From Tretioscincus oriximinensis (lineage: Eukaryota > Chordata > Lepidosauria > Squamata > Gymnophthalmidae): a stretch of 64,000 nt of DNA. Position numbers and translations under genes: made by a program. Below the pieces are notes generated by a model. It was not told where the DNA came from. It worked only from the letters and a program-made list of their open reading frames with translations, and searched no databases. Position 1 is the stretch's first letter. Each line of letters begins with the position of its first letter. The DNA is taken from contig JAJVDF010000194.1 of assembly GCA_022410635.1 (NCBI GenBank), positions 814,008-878,007 of the forward strand. The letters run 5' to 3'. Below, one piece after another: positions 1 to 14,081 of the stretch.

Positions 1-385
1 GTTTGTGGACTGCTGCTGCCTTTGCTGCCTCCCTCTGGACCAATGCCTGAGGTGGGCTTCAGTTGTGCTCCCAGTGTGCAGGCGTCGGAGGAGAGTGTGG
101 CAGCAACTGCAGAGGTCATCATTACCTAATATCTATCTGGCGAGGATGATGTAGTACCAGAGCCTCCCTGCTGCAAGCATCCTTTACATGTGGCTGATCA
201 TTAGGGCTTGGAGCCCAAGAAGTGGATGCCAAGGGGTCTCCAAGAGCTTCCAGCATGTGGCCATCCAGCATGGCCCCACGGCTGGCTGTGGACCCCAGGA
301 GGCGACAGGCACCTCAGATGGTCACGGGGGAGGCGTTGGGTTCCATTCCTTCCTTCATCCCCCTCCCACACTGCATTTCCCACTC
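1..385. other. GC-richer stretch at window start, no gene recognised
   Basis: Noticeably richer in G and C than the following 28 kb, but outside the promoter island. It has only short overlapping frames with no recognisable domains. It directly abuts the inverted-repeat element at 386, so it may be the interior of a larger DNA transposon whose other end lies outside the window. Confidence 0.3.
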
Positions 386-482
386 TAGGCTTATACTTGA
401 GTCAATAAGTTTTCCCANTTTTTTGTGGTGAAATTAGGTGCCTCAGTTTGTATTTGGGTCAACTTAAACTCAAGTATATATG
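386..482. repeat. Short inverted-repeat element (TTATACTTGAGT ends)
   Basis: The left side reads CTTATACTTGAGT (389-401) and the right side ACTCAAGTATATA (468-480), an imperfect inverted repeat about 95 bp across. The same kind of palindromic unit occurs widely in reptile genomes. It is likely one end of, or a whole, nonautonomous DNA transposon. One N at 418. Confidence 0.45.
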
Positions 483-1865
483 GGCAATTTAGACAGAAAA
501 GTTTCTTTCATTTCCTGTGATTGTCCATGTCAGCAATATGATCTCAGCTATGCCTTCTCATGGTTTGTATTAATAGGGCAGGATATTCAGGCCTCACTGA
601 CCATGAATGAAAAGGCCTAAAATAAAAATATTCAACAAAAAATGAGGAACTTTCACATCAGGTATGCCATTATTGAAAAGGTTTCGTTCCAACTTCAATG
701 TATGTAACATTTATGATTCACTCTATTGTAAAGCAACACTGTAAAAGGTAAAAGTAAAAGCTCAGCCAGTTTCATAATGTGAAAGTTTTATTTGAAATGT
801 ATATGAACATCTAGATTCTGAGTCCTATTTTATTTGTAGAATAGACAACTAATCACTGCAACCTATGAACAGTAAAAAGTTACTTTTCCAAATGTGATCA
901 CGATGTTAAAATCCTCCTATTTTTGACAGTAAGGAAATGAAGTAATTGTTAAAGCAATAAGATCAAAGTACAAGAAAAACTAATGATCAATTCTGTATTT
1001 TCACAGCTATTTATATGTAGATATTTAGAAAATTGACTTGTCAATTCCTGATAAAGCTCCAGTAGAAGTTGCTACATATATATGGAAACATATTTCATAC
1101 ATGGAAAAGATGCGCTAACGAAGTTTGATAGTCTTTCAATTTTGTTTTGCTCTTCTTTTATATTTTATCTTTTTAAAAGCAATGTGATTAATAAACAAGA
1201 ATGAACCTTTAACTCCTATGAATCTGCCCCTTTACAGAGGACAGATTTCATCAAACCAGGAGCTTCCTAGCTTGCAGTGAATTTAAGTCATTACCACATA
1301 CTAACTTGCCATTTGTTTCCGTAGAAAGAAACCCTGATACATATGGTACATGAATCCATTAATTAGGATAGTAAATTATGTGGTCTTATGCCTTTCTGCT
1401 TAGAGTACACATGTATTTTTGCTTTGGATGACACCACAAAGCTCTGGTAGAATATTGATAAATATTATATGTGTAAATAAATTTGATTAGCATCTACTTC
1501 AGTTTTCACAGGTATGTTATTCAAAATTACAATTAATTGTTCACAGCAAAGGTATAAAAGGCCTTGAATGGAAAGCAAAGTATTATATTATTTCCCCACA
1601 AAGCCTTGAAACAAATGAAAAATTGTTTGGAACACAGCCATCTCACTTACCGAGCCAAAGCCAGGGCCAGGAAACATTTCACTTCTATTTAAGCTAAAAG
1701 ATACTAAGAAAGTGATAAATTACTAGAGTTGTAGCAGATAAACTTAAGCACAATTTCAAAACGTGTACAACTGAAAACATTCATGTGTACATTCTTATCC
1801 ACCTTCTAGACATTATGCAGCAATGAATGTAAATAATTATATATTGAAACTACTGCGTGTTAAAA
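483..1865. other. AT-rich intron, nothing recognised
   Basis: No repeat family, coding frame or RNA gene was recognised. Base composition is uniformly AT-rich. Confidence 0.5.
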
Positions 1866-1945
1866 TATACTGCTCAAAACAATTAAGGGAACATTTAGTG
1901 TTACACTGTTATGTTAGTGTTCCTTTAATTAATTTGAGCAGTATA
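1866..1945. mobile_element. 80-bp palindromic MITE, copy 1 (Tc1/mariner-like)
   Basis: The element starts TA-TACTGCTCAAAACAATT and ends with its near-exact reverse complement, GAGCAGTA-TA. The arms are about 28 bp with a short loop, and both sides carry the TA dinucleotide expected for Tc1/mariner insertion. A second copy lies at 17581-17662. It is far too short to code for anything and would have needed a transposase in trans. Confidence 0.75.
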
Positions 1946-4875
1946 GATTTCCACATGCCAGCAGAATCATCTTAATCAATGGCAGCTAATCCTGATGAAA
2001 GTTCTGACCAAGTTCAGGAATCTGTCTGTGAATCCCCCATGTTAAAGGTTTAAAACATCACAACACAGTTATAAATAATTCTCCTTACCATTGTCTAACC
2101 AGCACAAAGCAAAGCAAGAATTCACAACTTTTCATAATATTGTACTGTGTTGATCATCAACTGCCTTGAGCTTAAGATGGTTCCAATATTANTGTGAAGC
2201 AGGCAAATGCAGATTAAAAGGAGTCCAGGCTGGCATGGGACAAGTAACTAATTTAACAGCATTTAAACAAACCAGCAAGATAGGTAGTGAAGATGGAGCA
2301 TTTTAAGTATATTAAAGTTCTTACTTTAACCAATAAATTTTCAGACGTTTTTGCCCAAACAGGTAATCTGCCCAGAAATTCTGGATTCCCACTTAAACCC
2401 TTCTGGCTGAAACTAATAGTCTCTACACAACAGCAGTTTCTTGCTCATATCTTTCTCAGCTAACAGGAAGAGTTAATCTTTCTCTGGTTTTGGCTGTTAC
2501 ACCATCCCAGACATTTTCTCAAACTGCTAAACAACTTCTCATGATATATAAAAGTTCTGAGATCATAATCCTGAACCAAAAGTTACAATAAGAGATGCTT
2601 TCACCCAGGCAGAGCAGAAAAGGATGGACAGTCATCTCAGCAATACTTAGGCTACATCCCCACTTGTCGTTTCTCTGCTTTGCAAACACTTAAAAAAACA
2701 AACGCTACTGCCGCAGTTGAATGAGGAGCTCCAGAAGGCATTGCTGTGCTTTCCTAACTGCAATCCCCATAATTCCCTGCAACCCTGCGTACTGTTCTCA
2801 GGTAGTCCCTGCATTCCAAGAGGCAATGAAATCTTTACATTTGCATAAAAGCAGCCCCGGAGAGATTCTTCTTTGGGACTTTAACATGGAGGTCCTGTCC
2901 ACATGGTGCCTTATTCTGGGTCTCAGAGGCTTGTGGAAATCGCAAGACTGTTCACTGCACCCTAAAGATCTTTAGAGTGCATGGAAGGATGGACATGCAT
3001 GGATCTGTGGGCAAGACAGAAAGTAACCTCACCTCCAAAGCGAATGAAATAGAACATGGGGAGCGGACCTTAGATTCCTGACATGTGCTGTCGAAGCACA
3101 AAGTCAAAAAAGGTGATCCTAAAACTTCACTGGATTTTTTTTTGGAGAATCTGGTGGCAATGTCATGTCTCAATCCATTTCAACCCATCTTTATATTCAT
3201 TACCACCATGTCAGTCCCCTTTGGCCAGACTTCAACTGACTATTACCCAAACAGGGCTAAATGTGGCAACTCACAGGTAACAGAAGACATTGTTCTTGAT
3301 TACACTGATGAAAATAGGCACACTGACTAAAAAAAAGAAGTTTTTTGCTTTAAAACATCTTAGTCCAGAAAACATATGATGAGCGAGCACATCTGTGTAC
3401 TTTGCCAGACTCTTGCTTGGTAATATAACTCAAAAAAGTATGTACTTCCATCAACACATTTTATATGCATCTATTTTTTCTCCTATATGTTCTACTTCTC
3501 ATGTCAATGAGACAGTGTAATATCTGACTTTGATACAGCAAGAATATAGCTTTCAACCCAGTACCCTTTAGCAAATTGCTCCCAAGCATTTCAATTGCTT
3601 TGCAAAAAACTTTATGCCAAACAGTCTGTTTTCTTTAAGGAGACATAGGAATTGCACTAATTTGGAAGGAATGTTAGAAACCAAACAGGAAAAGCCAAAC
3701 CATTTTTTAACCACCCCTGGATTCTACTGTGTATATCTGTTGCCAGTGTGTGTGTGTTTTAAAGACAAAATACTTAAAGTAAAACCAGATCTGTGTATTT
3801 AATTTTACTGCCTCCCAAAATTCATTGCCAGTTTAAAAAAGCCAGATAGTTGCCTAACAGAGACATATACAAAACTAAGCCACTAATGCTGATTATAGAA
3901 ATCATCCAAAATAAATTCTCACTCTGGTATAAAGATGGGCAACGAATGATACTGTGTAGCATGTTTAAACCACCAATGTATTTTGCTAAGAAAGTGCCAA
4001 TAAATTGAATCCTAATATTAAGCAGTAATTTCACAATCTATCATTTGTTTTATTATTTTATATTGGAATCCAGAACTGTCTGACGTGACTATCTTCACTT
4101 AAAAATTACAGCAGTTTTTCTTATGGACTAGACTGTTTAATGGCAATCAAACAGAGAAATAATGAATGTAAAACAAGTTATTCTTAACAATTTCACAACT
4201 TGGACTGAAATTTCTTAAATTTCATAACTTGAGAGGAATCAGTTTAAAGAGGTTCTACACAGCACATTTTTTTAAATTTATTTTATATCCTTTACCTAAG
4301 CGTCTAAGGCCAGGACACAGTAAAACCAGTATAAAAATGAATAAAATAAGGCTGCAGTCCACTTATTCTACTATACTTTGTTTTAACCTGGAATATCCTT
4401 GTTTTATCTCAGAACATCTCAGTGGAATAAATATTTATTAAATGATATTTACTGTTTTTATAGAATAAATAAATGACATTTTGGATCTAACGCAACTAAA
4501 ATATGTATTCAATAGTCTAATTTGTGTGAGACAAATTTTCTAAAACTGTGTTAAATGGAGACTCAAAATCATGATTAATAAATAATTACAGCTTGGCATC
4601 AATTCTGATTTGCAGTCATTTAAAGCATAAGTATGCCATAAAGTTTCCACGTGTTTTTATCAAACTGATGAAAGGTGGAACTAAGGAATGCATTCAGAAA
4701 TGAAATATTGTCTACTGATGAAATGAGCTAATCTTCTAAACAATTATGAACAAATTCTCAAATGCTATTTGTGGGAGTTTCAGACTAAGGTTAAAGAGAA
4801 TTGTAGCAGCGTTGTCTCATTCTTTTTTGAAATAAATGTGATAAAAATAAAATAATTTACAAGAACAGGGATATG
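1946..4875. other. Intron sequence, no gene recognised
   Basis: Mostly unique-looking AT-rich DNA. Around 2750-2780 a phrase resembling squamate DNA-transposon ends (CCCATAATTCCCTGC) occurs, but no element could be bounded. Short ORFs here have no recognisable similarity. Confidence 0.4.
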
Positions 4876-4990
4876 GATTAATGTTATTTATTTACATTTA
4901 TTCCCCCCCCCGCGCCCCCATACCCGAAGGGCTCGGGGCGGCAACTTCAACAACAAAAGTACAAAATTTACATTTTAAAACAGTACGATC
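4876..4990 (-). mobile_element. L2-clade LINE 3' end fragment
   Basis: The block TATTTATTTACATTTATT, then CATACCCGAAGGGCTCGGGGC, then an A-rich tract is the reverse complement of the L2 3' terminus seen repeatedly in this window. It contains a run of about nine C near 4904. Old and truncated. Confidence 0.6.
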
Positions 4991-7384
4991 AGTATCTGAA
5001 GGGGGAGGATAAGAAAACACACATTTTATGTGCATTTGAAATAATTTTACAGGAAATACAATATGGATGCATTCATGCATAAGCAAATATCTTCCATAAG
5101 GATCTGCTATCTCTTAAGATCTGCTGAGGTAGCCATCTTGGTTGTGCCATTATCCACAGCAGTGTGTGAGAGCATTCTCTGATGGCCTCCAGGTTGCAGA
5201 GAAAACTCCCTACTAAGGAGTATCTAAACTGAACATGTTTGGATAACTGGTGAGTACAGGCTTCTTGACGAGCTTATTCTTCCCTCTTGAGCACTGTGAT
5301 ACTTTTTTAATGGCCATTTATGAATGATTTTTAGTTTCAATTCTGTTTTTTTAACCTGTTTATATTGCTTTCATCTATTTATGTGTCCCGAGATCTCTGA
5401 TATAGAGTAAGATATACATGTCAATTACCTACTGAAAAATTATTTTTCTAATCTGTTTTATGTTTCCTTTATACATGCTTCTATTTTATTCTGATTAAAA
5501 TTATTTTAAAAAATGGAGTGAGGAATAAGTCAAATACATAGTAATAAATTTATTAAACGGTTTTTCAGCATTAGCTGAAACAATCAATTTTGCCTTCTTT
5601 GTATCAATCAGTTTAACTACTATAATTTTAAATTGTAAACTTATCCATGTCAAACTTTAATAAATCCAATTAATTCTTTCCAGTCAACATATCTCATACT
5701 AGTGAAAGACATTTGTTACCTAAGGTCACCTATTAATCTTTTAATATAGTAATTTCTTATTTGACAGGGTTAGATTCATAGAAAATTTTTGAATTTCAAA
5801 TATTCAAATATTAAATCATTTATGCCTCTAGGAAAAGAGGAAGACACACCTGCAAACTCCAGGAGGGAAAATTGAAAAAGATGTGGCTTGCTCCCAATGC
5901 TTCCTAAGGCCACAAAAGTTACTGAAAAACAGATTCAACTGACTTCCAGCTGTCTGAAACTTTCTCCACAATGCCAAAATCAGCAAGGCCGGAGCTTTCA
6001 AATGACCAAAGTAAACTGTGCCGCGACTCAAAAAATCCAATGCTCTTAGAATTCTGAGTCTCAAGAAATTAGAAGAGACAAAGCTGGTATTATCAGAACC
6101 ATATACAGATAATGAATAAGTAACATATTTCCATCACAGACCAGGATTAGTAGAATACAATATTACAATCACAGATAATAAAACCGGGAATAATGAGGAC
6201 TAACTAAATCTATATCTAGCAGTGAAACATAATGAAAATTGGCTTCTTTATGTATGCTAGTATTATATCTATCTATCTTCAAAGGCAAAGATAGCTTCAA
6301 ACAATTATAAAGCTCATGGACCTTCAAGTCTTCATCAAAGACTTTATATCATCCAACAGTGAATCAATCTAGACCACTATTGATTTTTTTTTAAAAAAAT
6401 TCTAATTAAAAGGACCAATTGTCTTTGAAAATTGCCTGAGAAGGTAAAAAATGCTTTTCTAGTTTTTAATTCTATTTATAGTAAGTTTAGAATGCACACC
6501 GACATTTTGAGCCACTAAAACAATTCATCCTCCATTCGGCACTTTTGTTTGTCAGGGTTAACTAATTTGAATTTGGGGACAATAAAATATTGAACTTTGA
6601 AAGGGAAATCAAAGCTCTTTACTGACCACTAGTGGTGAACTCTATTGTAAGATTATAGGAGACTATATAAGTACAGTGCTGCGTTTACTTTTGGTTAAGC
6701 TATTTCCCATCACTGGCTAGAAGTTCTCTTAAAATTTTCTGTGACACTCACACAGAGACACTTCTGGCTGCAAAATGAAATACACAGAGAGATTTGAGCT
6801 GCTATTCACATCTATATGCATTCTATTTTTCTTGCTTAATGAACAACACTTGGAGACAGTATGAACAAACACAGGATGAAGAGAACAGAATAGTATCCTG
6901 GTTCTGTCCCATTTATAGGTCAACAGCTACACTGTTCCACACTAGTCAAACATCCTACAAAGCAGCCCAATTGATGAAGTACTTGTTTACCTCAGTTACT
7001 GCAGAATACCTCCCCACACGCCTCTACCCTATCCTCATACACCACATCCCTATGGGATCATGAGGCATTTTCTCATTTTGAATACTTGATTTGCTAGAGT
7101 CAAATGTAACTTTGAAAACAACTTAGCTCTCTAAAAACTATGAGAACAACCAAAACCCATGGATGTTTAGTTTGGCAGATTCCATGTTTAATTTATATGC
7201 TCAACCTCAAAGTTAAACACAGTCCAGCATTAACGAAAGAGCAAGCATCCTTTTTAAAACGAGGGATAGGATTCTGGCTATACAGTCTACTGCTATGCTT
7301 AAGACCCTACTCTTTTGTCTCTTTTCTTTTGGCGTAGCTTTGTGAGAAAAAAAATTATAAAGAGCATATTTGGAGAATATTATC
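4991..7384. other. AT-rich intron, nothing recognised
   Basis: No repeat or gene was identified. Small frames at 5828-6064 and 6729-7063 have no domain-like features. Confidence 0.4.
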
Positions 7385-7500
7385 TGGACCCATGCCAATC
7401 TGACTTTAGGCCTGGTGATGGAACGTTCTTGGCTGTCCTAGTAGATGATCTCCTCCAGGAGAAAGACAGGAGGTGGAATCACTGTATCTCGGGTGGTGGC
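7385..7500 (+). mobile_element. L2 LINE reverse-transcriptase fragment
   Basis: The plus-strand frame reads QSDFRPGDGTFLAVLVDDLL, matching the 'QSGFRPGHGTETAL..LVDDL' segment of L2-clade reverse transcriptases. The frame is broken on both sides. It is probably the same insertion as the fragment at 7905-8140. Confidence 0.6.
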
Positions 7501-7904
7501 AGTAGGTGACCCATGTCTCAGAACCATACAGGAGAGCAGATAGTACAATGTATATTATACACAATGATCTTGATGCTCATCATGTCATCATAGTGGACCA
7601 AATTATGCATTTTGGACTCTGATGAACTCATGTCAGCTCCACAAAAAGCTGTCATCACAGCATGTGTTTTCAGCATTGTTTAGCAACATTTTACTGGGAT
7701 CTTACTCATTTGCCTTCCGAGTTTACAGGAAACTTTCAATTATCTTGTCTAATAGTATTAGAAGTCTTAACCACCAAGAATTTCTGGCAGAGGAATCTCC
7801 AAGTCTAAAAACAACCCAAACTGTTGCGTTCGTAGATTTTCTTATACAATACTACTACTAATTGTAACAGCTTTTCAAATGGAAAGTTGGAAAGTTTCAC
7901 TGAT
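7501..7904. other. Unclassified sequence between two L2 fragments
   Basis: Probably decayed LINE interior, judged by position and by the same orientation on both sides. No motif is readable. Confidence 0.3.
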
Positions 7905-8140
7905 TCTCACCCTCTGAGAATTTCTAAATCTTATAACCCCAGACCTAGAGAGTTCAGAATTTTGGTATACCCAAGCCCTTCTCTCCTACCCAGCTTGGCT
8001 CATTCTCTAAATCTTAGACATCCTGGCCTCCCCAAATATCAAGAACCACAGCAAGGAAAGAGCCTTTTCTACCGCAGCTCCATCTCTCTAGAACTCACTT
8101 TACAATGAAAGTTGGACAGCTCCTTTGCAGTTAACATTTC
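7905..8140 (+). mobile_element. L2 LINE distal 3' fragment
   Basis: The phrase 'GGAAAGAGCCTTTTCTACCGCAGCTCC..CTCTAGAACTC' resembles the distal coding end of squamate L2 elements. It is degenerate. Confidence 0.5.
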
Positions 8141-9200
8141 CAGATATATTAATATTCATTTTTATAAGTGTTTTTGGCAATGACTATGATGATCATGATT
8201 AATTATAGCTATTTTTCATTTTTGTTTATTTGTATGATTGTAATACATGTACAATATGTTTTCTCTAGAACACATAAGTATCTTTATAAAATCTGTGATA
8301 TCAGCAAATATATACTTTTTCTTTGAAGCTGTTCTGAAGTCGTTAACCTGGTTGCTCTTTGCTCTTTTGTCTACACGAGTTTTCTCCTATGTTGTTTCGT
8401 TTTATGCTTCAAGAATCAATGAACATACAGAGTTTCCTTACCTGAACAGCATCCAAAAGTAAGTTTACTGTTTTGCTCCTCACATTGTTATTAAACCAGT
8501 GCAATGACTTAATGACATTTTAAAGTAGTTGCTAGTAAGAGCTTCCCAGCACATTCCATCCTCGATTCTAGATTCAGGGATCTTTCAAAACTATGAAAGC
8601 ATCTTGTTTCCACTGTGGTTAAGTAAGTGCATATGAAAGCTGAAATAGGTTCAGACAGACAATCAGAGTCACTCACAGCCTCCCAGCAGTTGGCATTTAA
8701 AGATATAGCCCCTAATTAATTCTCTCATGACTACATTGCAATGGAACTATTTGCTGGACATCCTTAATTATTGTGTGAACAAGACAAAATTTGCTGCCAT
8801 CCAAATAAACATGAAGCAACTGAAGAGAAGGGAAGAGGGCAACCAAACAGCTTCACACACAGAGAGAAATATACTTTTAACATTCCATTTCTATTACAAT
8901 ATTAAAGACTTAAGAAATGTTGTGCAAAAAAGCCAAATGAATGCTTACAATTAGAAGCCAAACTTGTGTAATTAAATGCAGACTTTGCTAGTCCAAGGTT
9001 CCCTAACAGCCAAGATTCCATAGCAGAATAAACAGAATCAAAAACTACTGCAGGTGTTGCAGGAGTCTGCCTTTACTCACACTCAAGGGAGCATGAACAG
9101 GTTGTGGCCCAGAACACATGCTTTGGCCTGCACGTTGGACCAGCAAATGTACTAGAAACATTACTTCGACACGCTGGTATGGGTTAAAGCAGCAGTCAGG
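8141..9200. other. Intron sequence, nothing recognised
   Basis: No repeat, RNA gene or coding frame was supported. Confidence 0.4.
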
Positions 9201-9579
9201 AACCTAAGGCCCTGAGGCCAGATCTGGCCCATGGAACCATTTGCTTGAGCTCAAGGCATGCTCTCTAAGGAAACATTTCATCTGACACCAGTGGTTCCTC
9301 ACTTTATTAAACATGTAATGAAATAGAAAAAGAGGAGAGGAGGCACAGGAGAGACAGAGACAAGGAAGGTAGGCAAGAGAAGAATGGAAAGTTAGTAGCA
9401 CTGAAAGCCTGCAATTTTGTGCACCTTGGTGGAGGAGGCACCTAGGCTGAGAGGGGGAGTATGGCCTGGGTAGATAGGGCGGGGGGCAGGACCTGAGTTG
9501 GAGAGGGGATATAATCCTCGAGTAATGATACAAATATCTAAATGGCCCCTGGCAGTATAAAGTTTCCCCATCCCTGAGA
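9201..9579. mobile_element. Nonautonomous hAT-like element (degenerate)
   Basis: The left end CAGCAGTCAGGAACCT and the reverse complement of the right end, CAGGGATGGGGAAACTT, form imperfect terminal inverted repeats starting with CAG, as in hAT elements. Flanking 8-mers (GGTTAAAG and AGATAAAA) match at only 5 of 8 positions. The interior has no transposase frame. Confidence 0.5.
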
Positions 9580-12500
9580 TAAAAGGACAGTATCTAAGGG
9601 GACCTAGTAGAAGGAGCTGCCCTAAATTTATACAGACCGATGTTGTGAATGTTTCTAAGTTTATCACTGAATAGAAGGGTGTCTGCTGGAGAGAAATGGA
9701 ATTCCAGTAGATGCAAAATCAAAAGTAGCAGTGTGCAAGAAAAGCTTATCAGAGCTTTGTCATTCTTCCATTGGCTCTCAAGAAACCAAAAAATATCCTC
9801 TACCATGCTCAAACACCAAATCCTCTTCCAATAAAGCAAGATTGTTTGGAACTTTTCAAATGTCCACTTGCAAATTCCTAAACAGAAAGCTCACTTTCAT
9901 ATCTTAGTCTTGGAAACTGAAAACAAGTGAGGAAGCTCTTCTGCAAAAAGTGTAAAACTTATTTCTTTTTTCAGAACATTGTGAGGCCATGAATTACTCT
10001 CTTTTCTGCAAATGCAGTTGGCTAGATGCCACCAATTTTGTGGACCAATACTGCCAAAGGGCAAATAAGGGGTACCCAGCTTTCACAAAATCAGATATTC
10101 TCACATTAAGTACAAGGACAGATGCCTTGTTTTTTTTTAAAAAAACTCAACAACCAGAAACAGGCTGTGCAGAGCATATACTGCATGATTTCACACTACC
10201 AAGGATAAGCAAAAACTGTTATGAGACACAGAATTTGGGGTTTGTTTTTTGCAAATATCAGGAGGGTTAATTAATCTGCTTAGCTTATTCCAAGAGCAAC
10301 ATCAAAATAAAATACATAATTCAAACATACAACTTGTATTTTCAAAGATTTCAATATGAAAAGAAAGAAAACCTGCCTTTGACTAGCAAGGTCCCCATCT
10401 TAAGCCTTAAGAACATTAAGAACAGTCTTAAATTGCAAGTAAGTATGTAAGAAAGTGACTACAGGCAAAGAAAGCAAAAGGAGGCAGATTTGACACCCAG
10501 CATTACTCCAGAAGGTACTAATGGCCAATTAGTCCGGTTTCTACCAACAAATTTAATGACGAGTTCATCCAATCAACAGAAAGCAAACCAATGGGACTGA
10601 GCAAAATAGCAAAACAATAAAGAGAAGGGAATAACGCAAATACATGAGATAATCCTCACAGATGTCTCTAAGCACGTAGTGTTAGGAGTTTCTATGATCT
10701 GTAGCCATGGAGACATGCTGAGGGTATCAACAAGGAGCTGCTGATTCTTGAAAAAATAAAGAGCAGCTGATCTTCAGCTGTTAAGGACAGTATTCAGTGT
10801 CTTTGCACTCTTTGCGTAATTAACAAATGCACTACCTAACTGAAGTTTTTAAGGTTGCATATCATGCTACCTACAACTAAAAATCTGTGTCACATGATAT
10901 ACCCCACAGAATATCAACCATTGAAGGCCTGGTAGAAGAAAAGGATGTTTATCCACCATAAGAAAAAATAGGTACCAAATCAACTTTTTTNAAATTTGAA
11001 CTTGATAAAACAAGATTAGATCAGAAAATGCAACCAAACCATGCTAAATGTGCTAAAAATGCACACCTTATAAAACCTACAGAATATGGACTCCTGAGTA
11101 TATAAATTCGGACATAATTTAACAGTTTGTTTCATTGTTACATATTTTAATAATCTAATACCTGAAAAAGTTAGGTGCTTGAATTTCATAAATTCAAAGT
11201 GCTTCATGTTTTCCTACATCTTGGTTCAGTTCAGAATTCTGCTTCAATTCAGTATTCACCAAAACACAGTTGGAACATTATATACATTTAATAGCTTTAC
11301 CAATTACTTTCATTTTATGCCTGATTTAACTATAATTCATCATGATGTACAAACTAGATAAACTGCTTAAAATGAACTAGAAAGCTGTTGAAATTGCCTT
11401 AGTGGATTGAGACAACTGGAACTTTGCTTCAATTACTTCAGAATAGTATTCAATACCATTTTGGAATATCAATCCAAAATGGGTTTAAGAGGTTATGTTG
11501 CTGTATGACATGCCTAGTCATGAAGTATCAACCTAACCACAGGACTTTGAGTCATTAAGTTGACATCTGTCTTTGATATATTTTTTGGTTTGACAAACGA
11601 GACTCTGAACTGATGTGGAAATCCTTATTTCTGTGTTTGAAGGTCTGGCTTGCTACTCTTAATTAGTACACATCAAATGTGAATGACAAAACATTCAGTT
11701 CTATGTACATTCCTCTTGAAATGATTCCGTTCTACATAATCTTTGATATCTGGACAAATGGTAGAAATTGGACAACTGCTCAAACAAAAGATTTTACACA
11801 GAAGTTGTAAAGTAATGATTTACTTTAGTCAATGTTACTAAATTCTTTCTAAAATATGTGATTCAAAGTTTAAAAAAATATTCAGTACCTTTAAGTTGCC
11901 ACTGCATCCCAAATAAACTAGAATAGCACAAAAAATACCCAACTTTATATTGTGTTCTATCTGTGGCCAGTTTTGGAAAAGGATTGCATCAAAACAGTGG
12001 TCCAAGTACCAATAAGGACCGCACTGTAATGAGCAGGAGTTCTCAAACCTAGCTCACTGGACTGAAATTCCCAACAGTCAGAAACTATTGAAGCCAAGCC
12101 AAAGGTTAGTTAGAAAAGAATACTGCTTTGCAGTTTTGATCTACTGAAATGCATCTGACCATATAACATATTTTTAAAATAACTGCGTGGATTGTTTTGA
12201 ATTGTGTCTTATAGAAAGAACCCTTTTGCACAATTGCATCTGTGCAGAAACTTATATAATAGTAGAAAGGATGTGGGTTAGGAAGAGCAGAGAAGGACCA
12301 AAAACCTGAAGTTTCTCTTTTTGCCTCTATCTTTTTTCTCTTTTTTCACTCTATCCAGTAAGAAACGAATTTATTTTAATCAAAATCTTACTTCATTTGC
12401 ATCAAAAGGAAACTGGACATAGCATTAGAAAAATGCAGACTAAGCCTGACTAACCAAAGGGCTCTCAGGATAGAGAAAATGCTGTATAAACTATCACTTG

Positions 12501-13460
12501 GGTCATGTAAATTAAAGTGAAAACAGCAACAATAAGCAGAACTTGTACATCCCAGGCATTCTGCCTCTTCCATACACTTCTGCTCAGGACATTCTCAACT
12601 GGTTTTAAAAATGAATTTCTATTTTACTTTAGAAACAAGCTCTTTGACATCGCAATGTCTTCAACATCCCTTCAGCAGTATTACTGATACTCCAATCATG
12701 CTTTCCTCTTCTGATTCATTTGGATTGAGCATTATAAAAATTGAATCCTTCAACCATCTCAAGATGAGACTGAAAACTTGTACAAGATTTCCCTAGATTA
12801 TCTTTGCCATGCAGCCCATTTGTCTGTTTAAAACAGGAACTGTGTCTTGCAATTTGTGTCTGGCAGAAAGAGTACTAGCACCTTCACATTTTACTCTGAC
12901 CTTTCCTGAAATTTTATGTTTCAATTCAAAGCATATGAGAGAAATCCTGCTGTTCGCAAAAAAATTGGGCTGAATTTTGCCAAAATAGATACAGTTGCAA
13001 CAACTAACACAGTTGTAACAGCTCATAGGAATTATTTCTTTTGCCAGCTCAGGTTTCATGTGCAAGTGGCTAACAGTAGTATGTGCTAGAGCACTGAGTC
13101 CCAAAATCCTTGGCCTGGAAAATGGACTGTGGATCACTCCAAAGCTGACCTCTGAGTGGAGTTACAGGAACCTCCAACTTTTCTCTGCAACTAATCACCT
13201 GGCTGCTCTGCAAGTTGGCTTGCTGGAAGGCCAAATGAAACAGACTTTCTTACAGTAGGAAGCCAACTACTTTACTTATCCAGACCACAAGGAAATCAGT
13301 CTTGGTAACCATCAATCTCTCTGCCTTAAAAAACCAAACTATTCAAATCACAATTAAGATTCGCTGAGGAATGAAATTGCACCTCTTCTTCCATCTTTAC
13401 ATTTCCTCAGATCTGATTTCAAAAAGACAAAGTTTCCAGATTTCTTGTAAAAAGTTATCA
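9580..13460. other. Intron sequence, no gene recognised
   Basis: AT-rich and mostly unique in appearance. A possible hAT end (CAGGAGTTCTCAAACCT) occurs near 12034 without a matching partner. One N near 10991. Confidence 0.4.
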
Positions 13461-14081
13461 TTCTAAATCAGTCTTTCTCAAAGTGGGCGATAATGTCCCC
13501 TTGTGGGCGCTGGAGGCCTATAGGGGGCAGTGAAGGGCACAGAGAAGATTGGGGGGCGTTGAAGCGGTTTAGGAGGGCGATGGCTAATTTTTTTTAAAAA
13601 TTGCTTTTAACACAAACTTTACCGCTCCTTTAACGCTTAACGCGCATTTCCTCGTGTAACGCCATCTAGGGGACTAGACAGTAACTATTTCCTGTCCGAT
13701 AGTTGTCAAACTGTACCATAGATGGCGGNAAGCTCCAATGCGAAGCGAGAAGTTTCTAGTAAATTCGAGCCTGATATTAACAAACTTGTTAAAAATCATC
13801 AAATTCATCCTTCACATTAGATTAGTTTTAAAATTCAAATTGAAATGTTTGTTTTAATAACATGAATAAAAGTTTTCCTAATATTACAAAATGGTGTTTT
13901 ACATTACCCTCATCAGAAAGTCTTATTTTCACATGACACACATAATTTAATTATTAAAATAATGACTGCGATTGTGATTCTTAAGATGTAGTAAAGTAAA
14001 AAACATTGGGGGGCGCTAGAAAATAATTAATTCTCAAAATGGGCGGTAGACAAAATAAGTTTGAGAACCTCTGTTCTAGAT
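13461..14081. mobile_element. Nonautonomous hAT element with 8-bp target duplication
   Basis: The element proper is 13469-14073. The left end is CAGTCTTTCTCAAAGTGGGCG; the right end, reverse complemented, is CAGAGGTTCTCAAACTT. Flanking 8-mers TTCTAAAT (13461-13468) and TTCTAGAT (14074-14081) match at 7 of 8 positions, as expected for hAT transposition. GGGGGCGCT-type motifs lie near both ends. There is no transposase frame in the 605 bp. N at 13729. Confidence 0.8.
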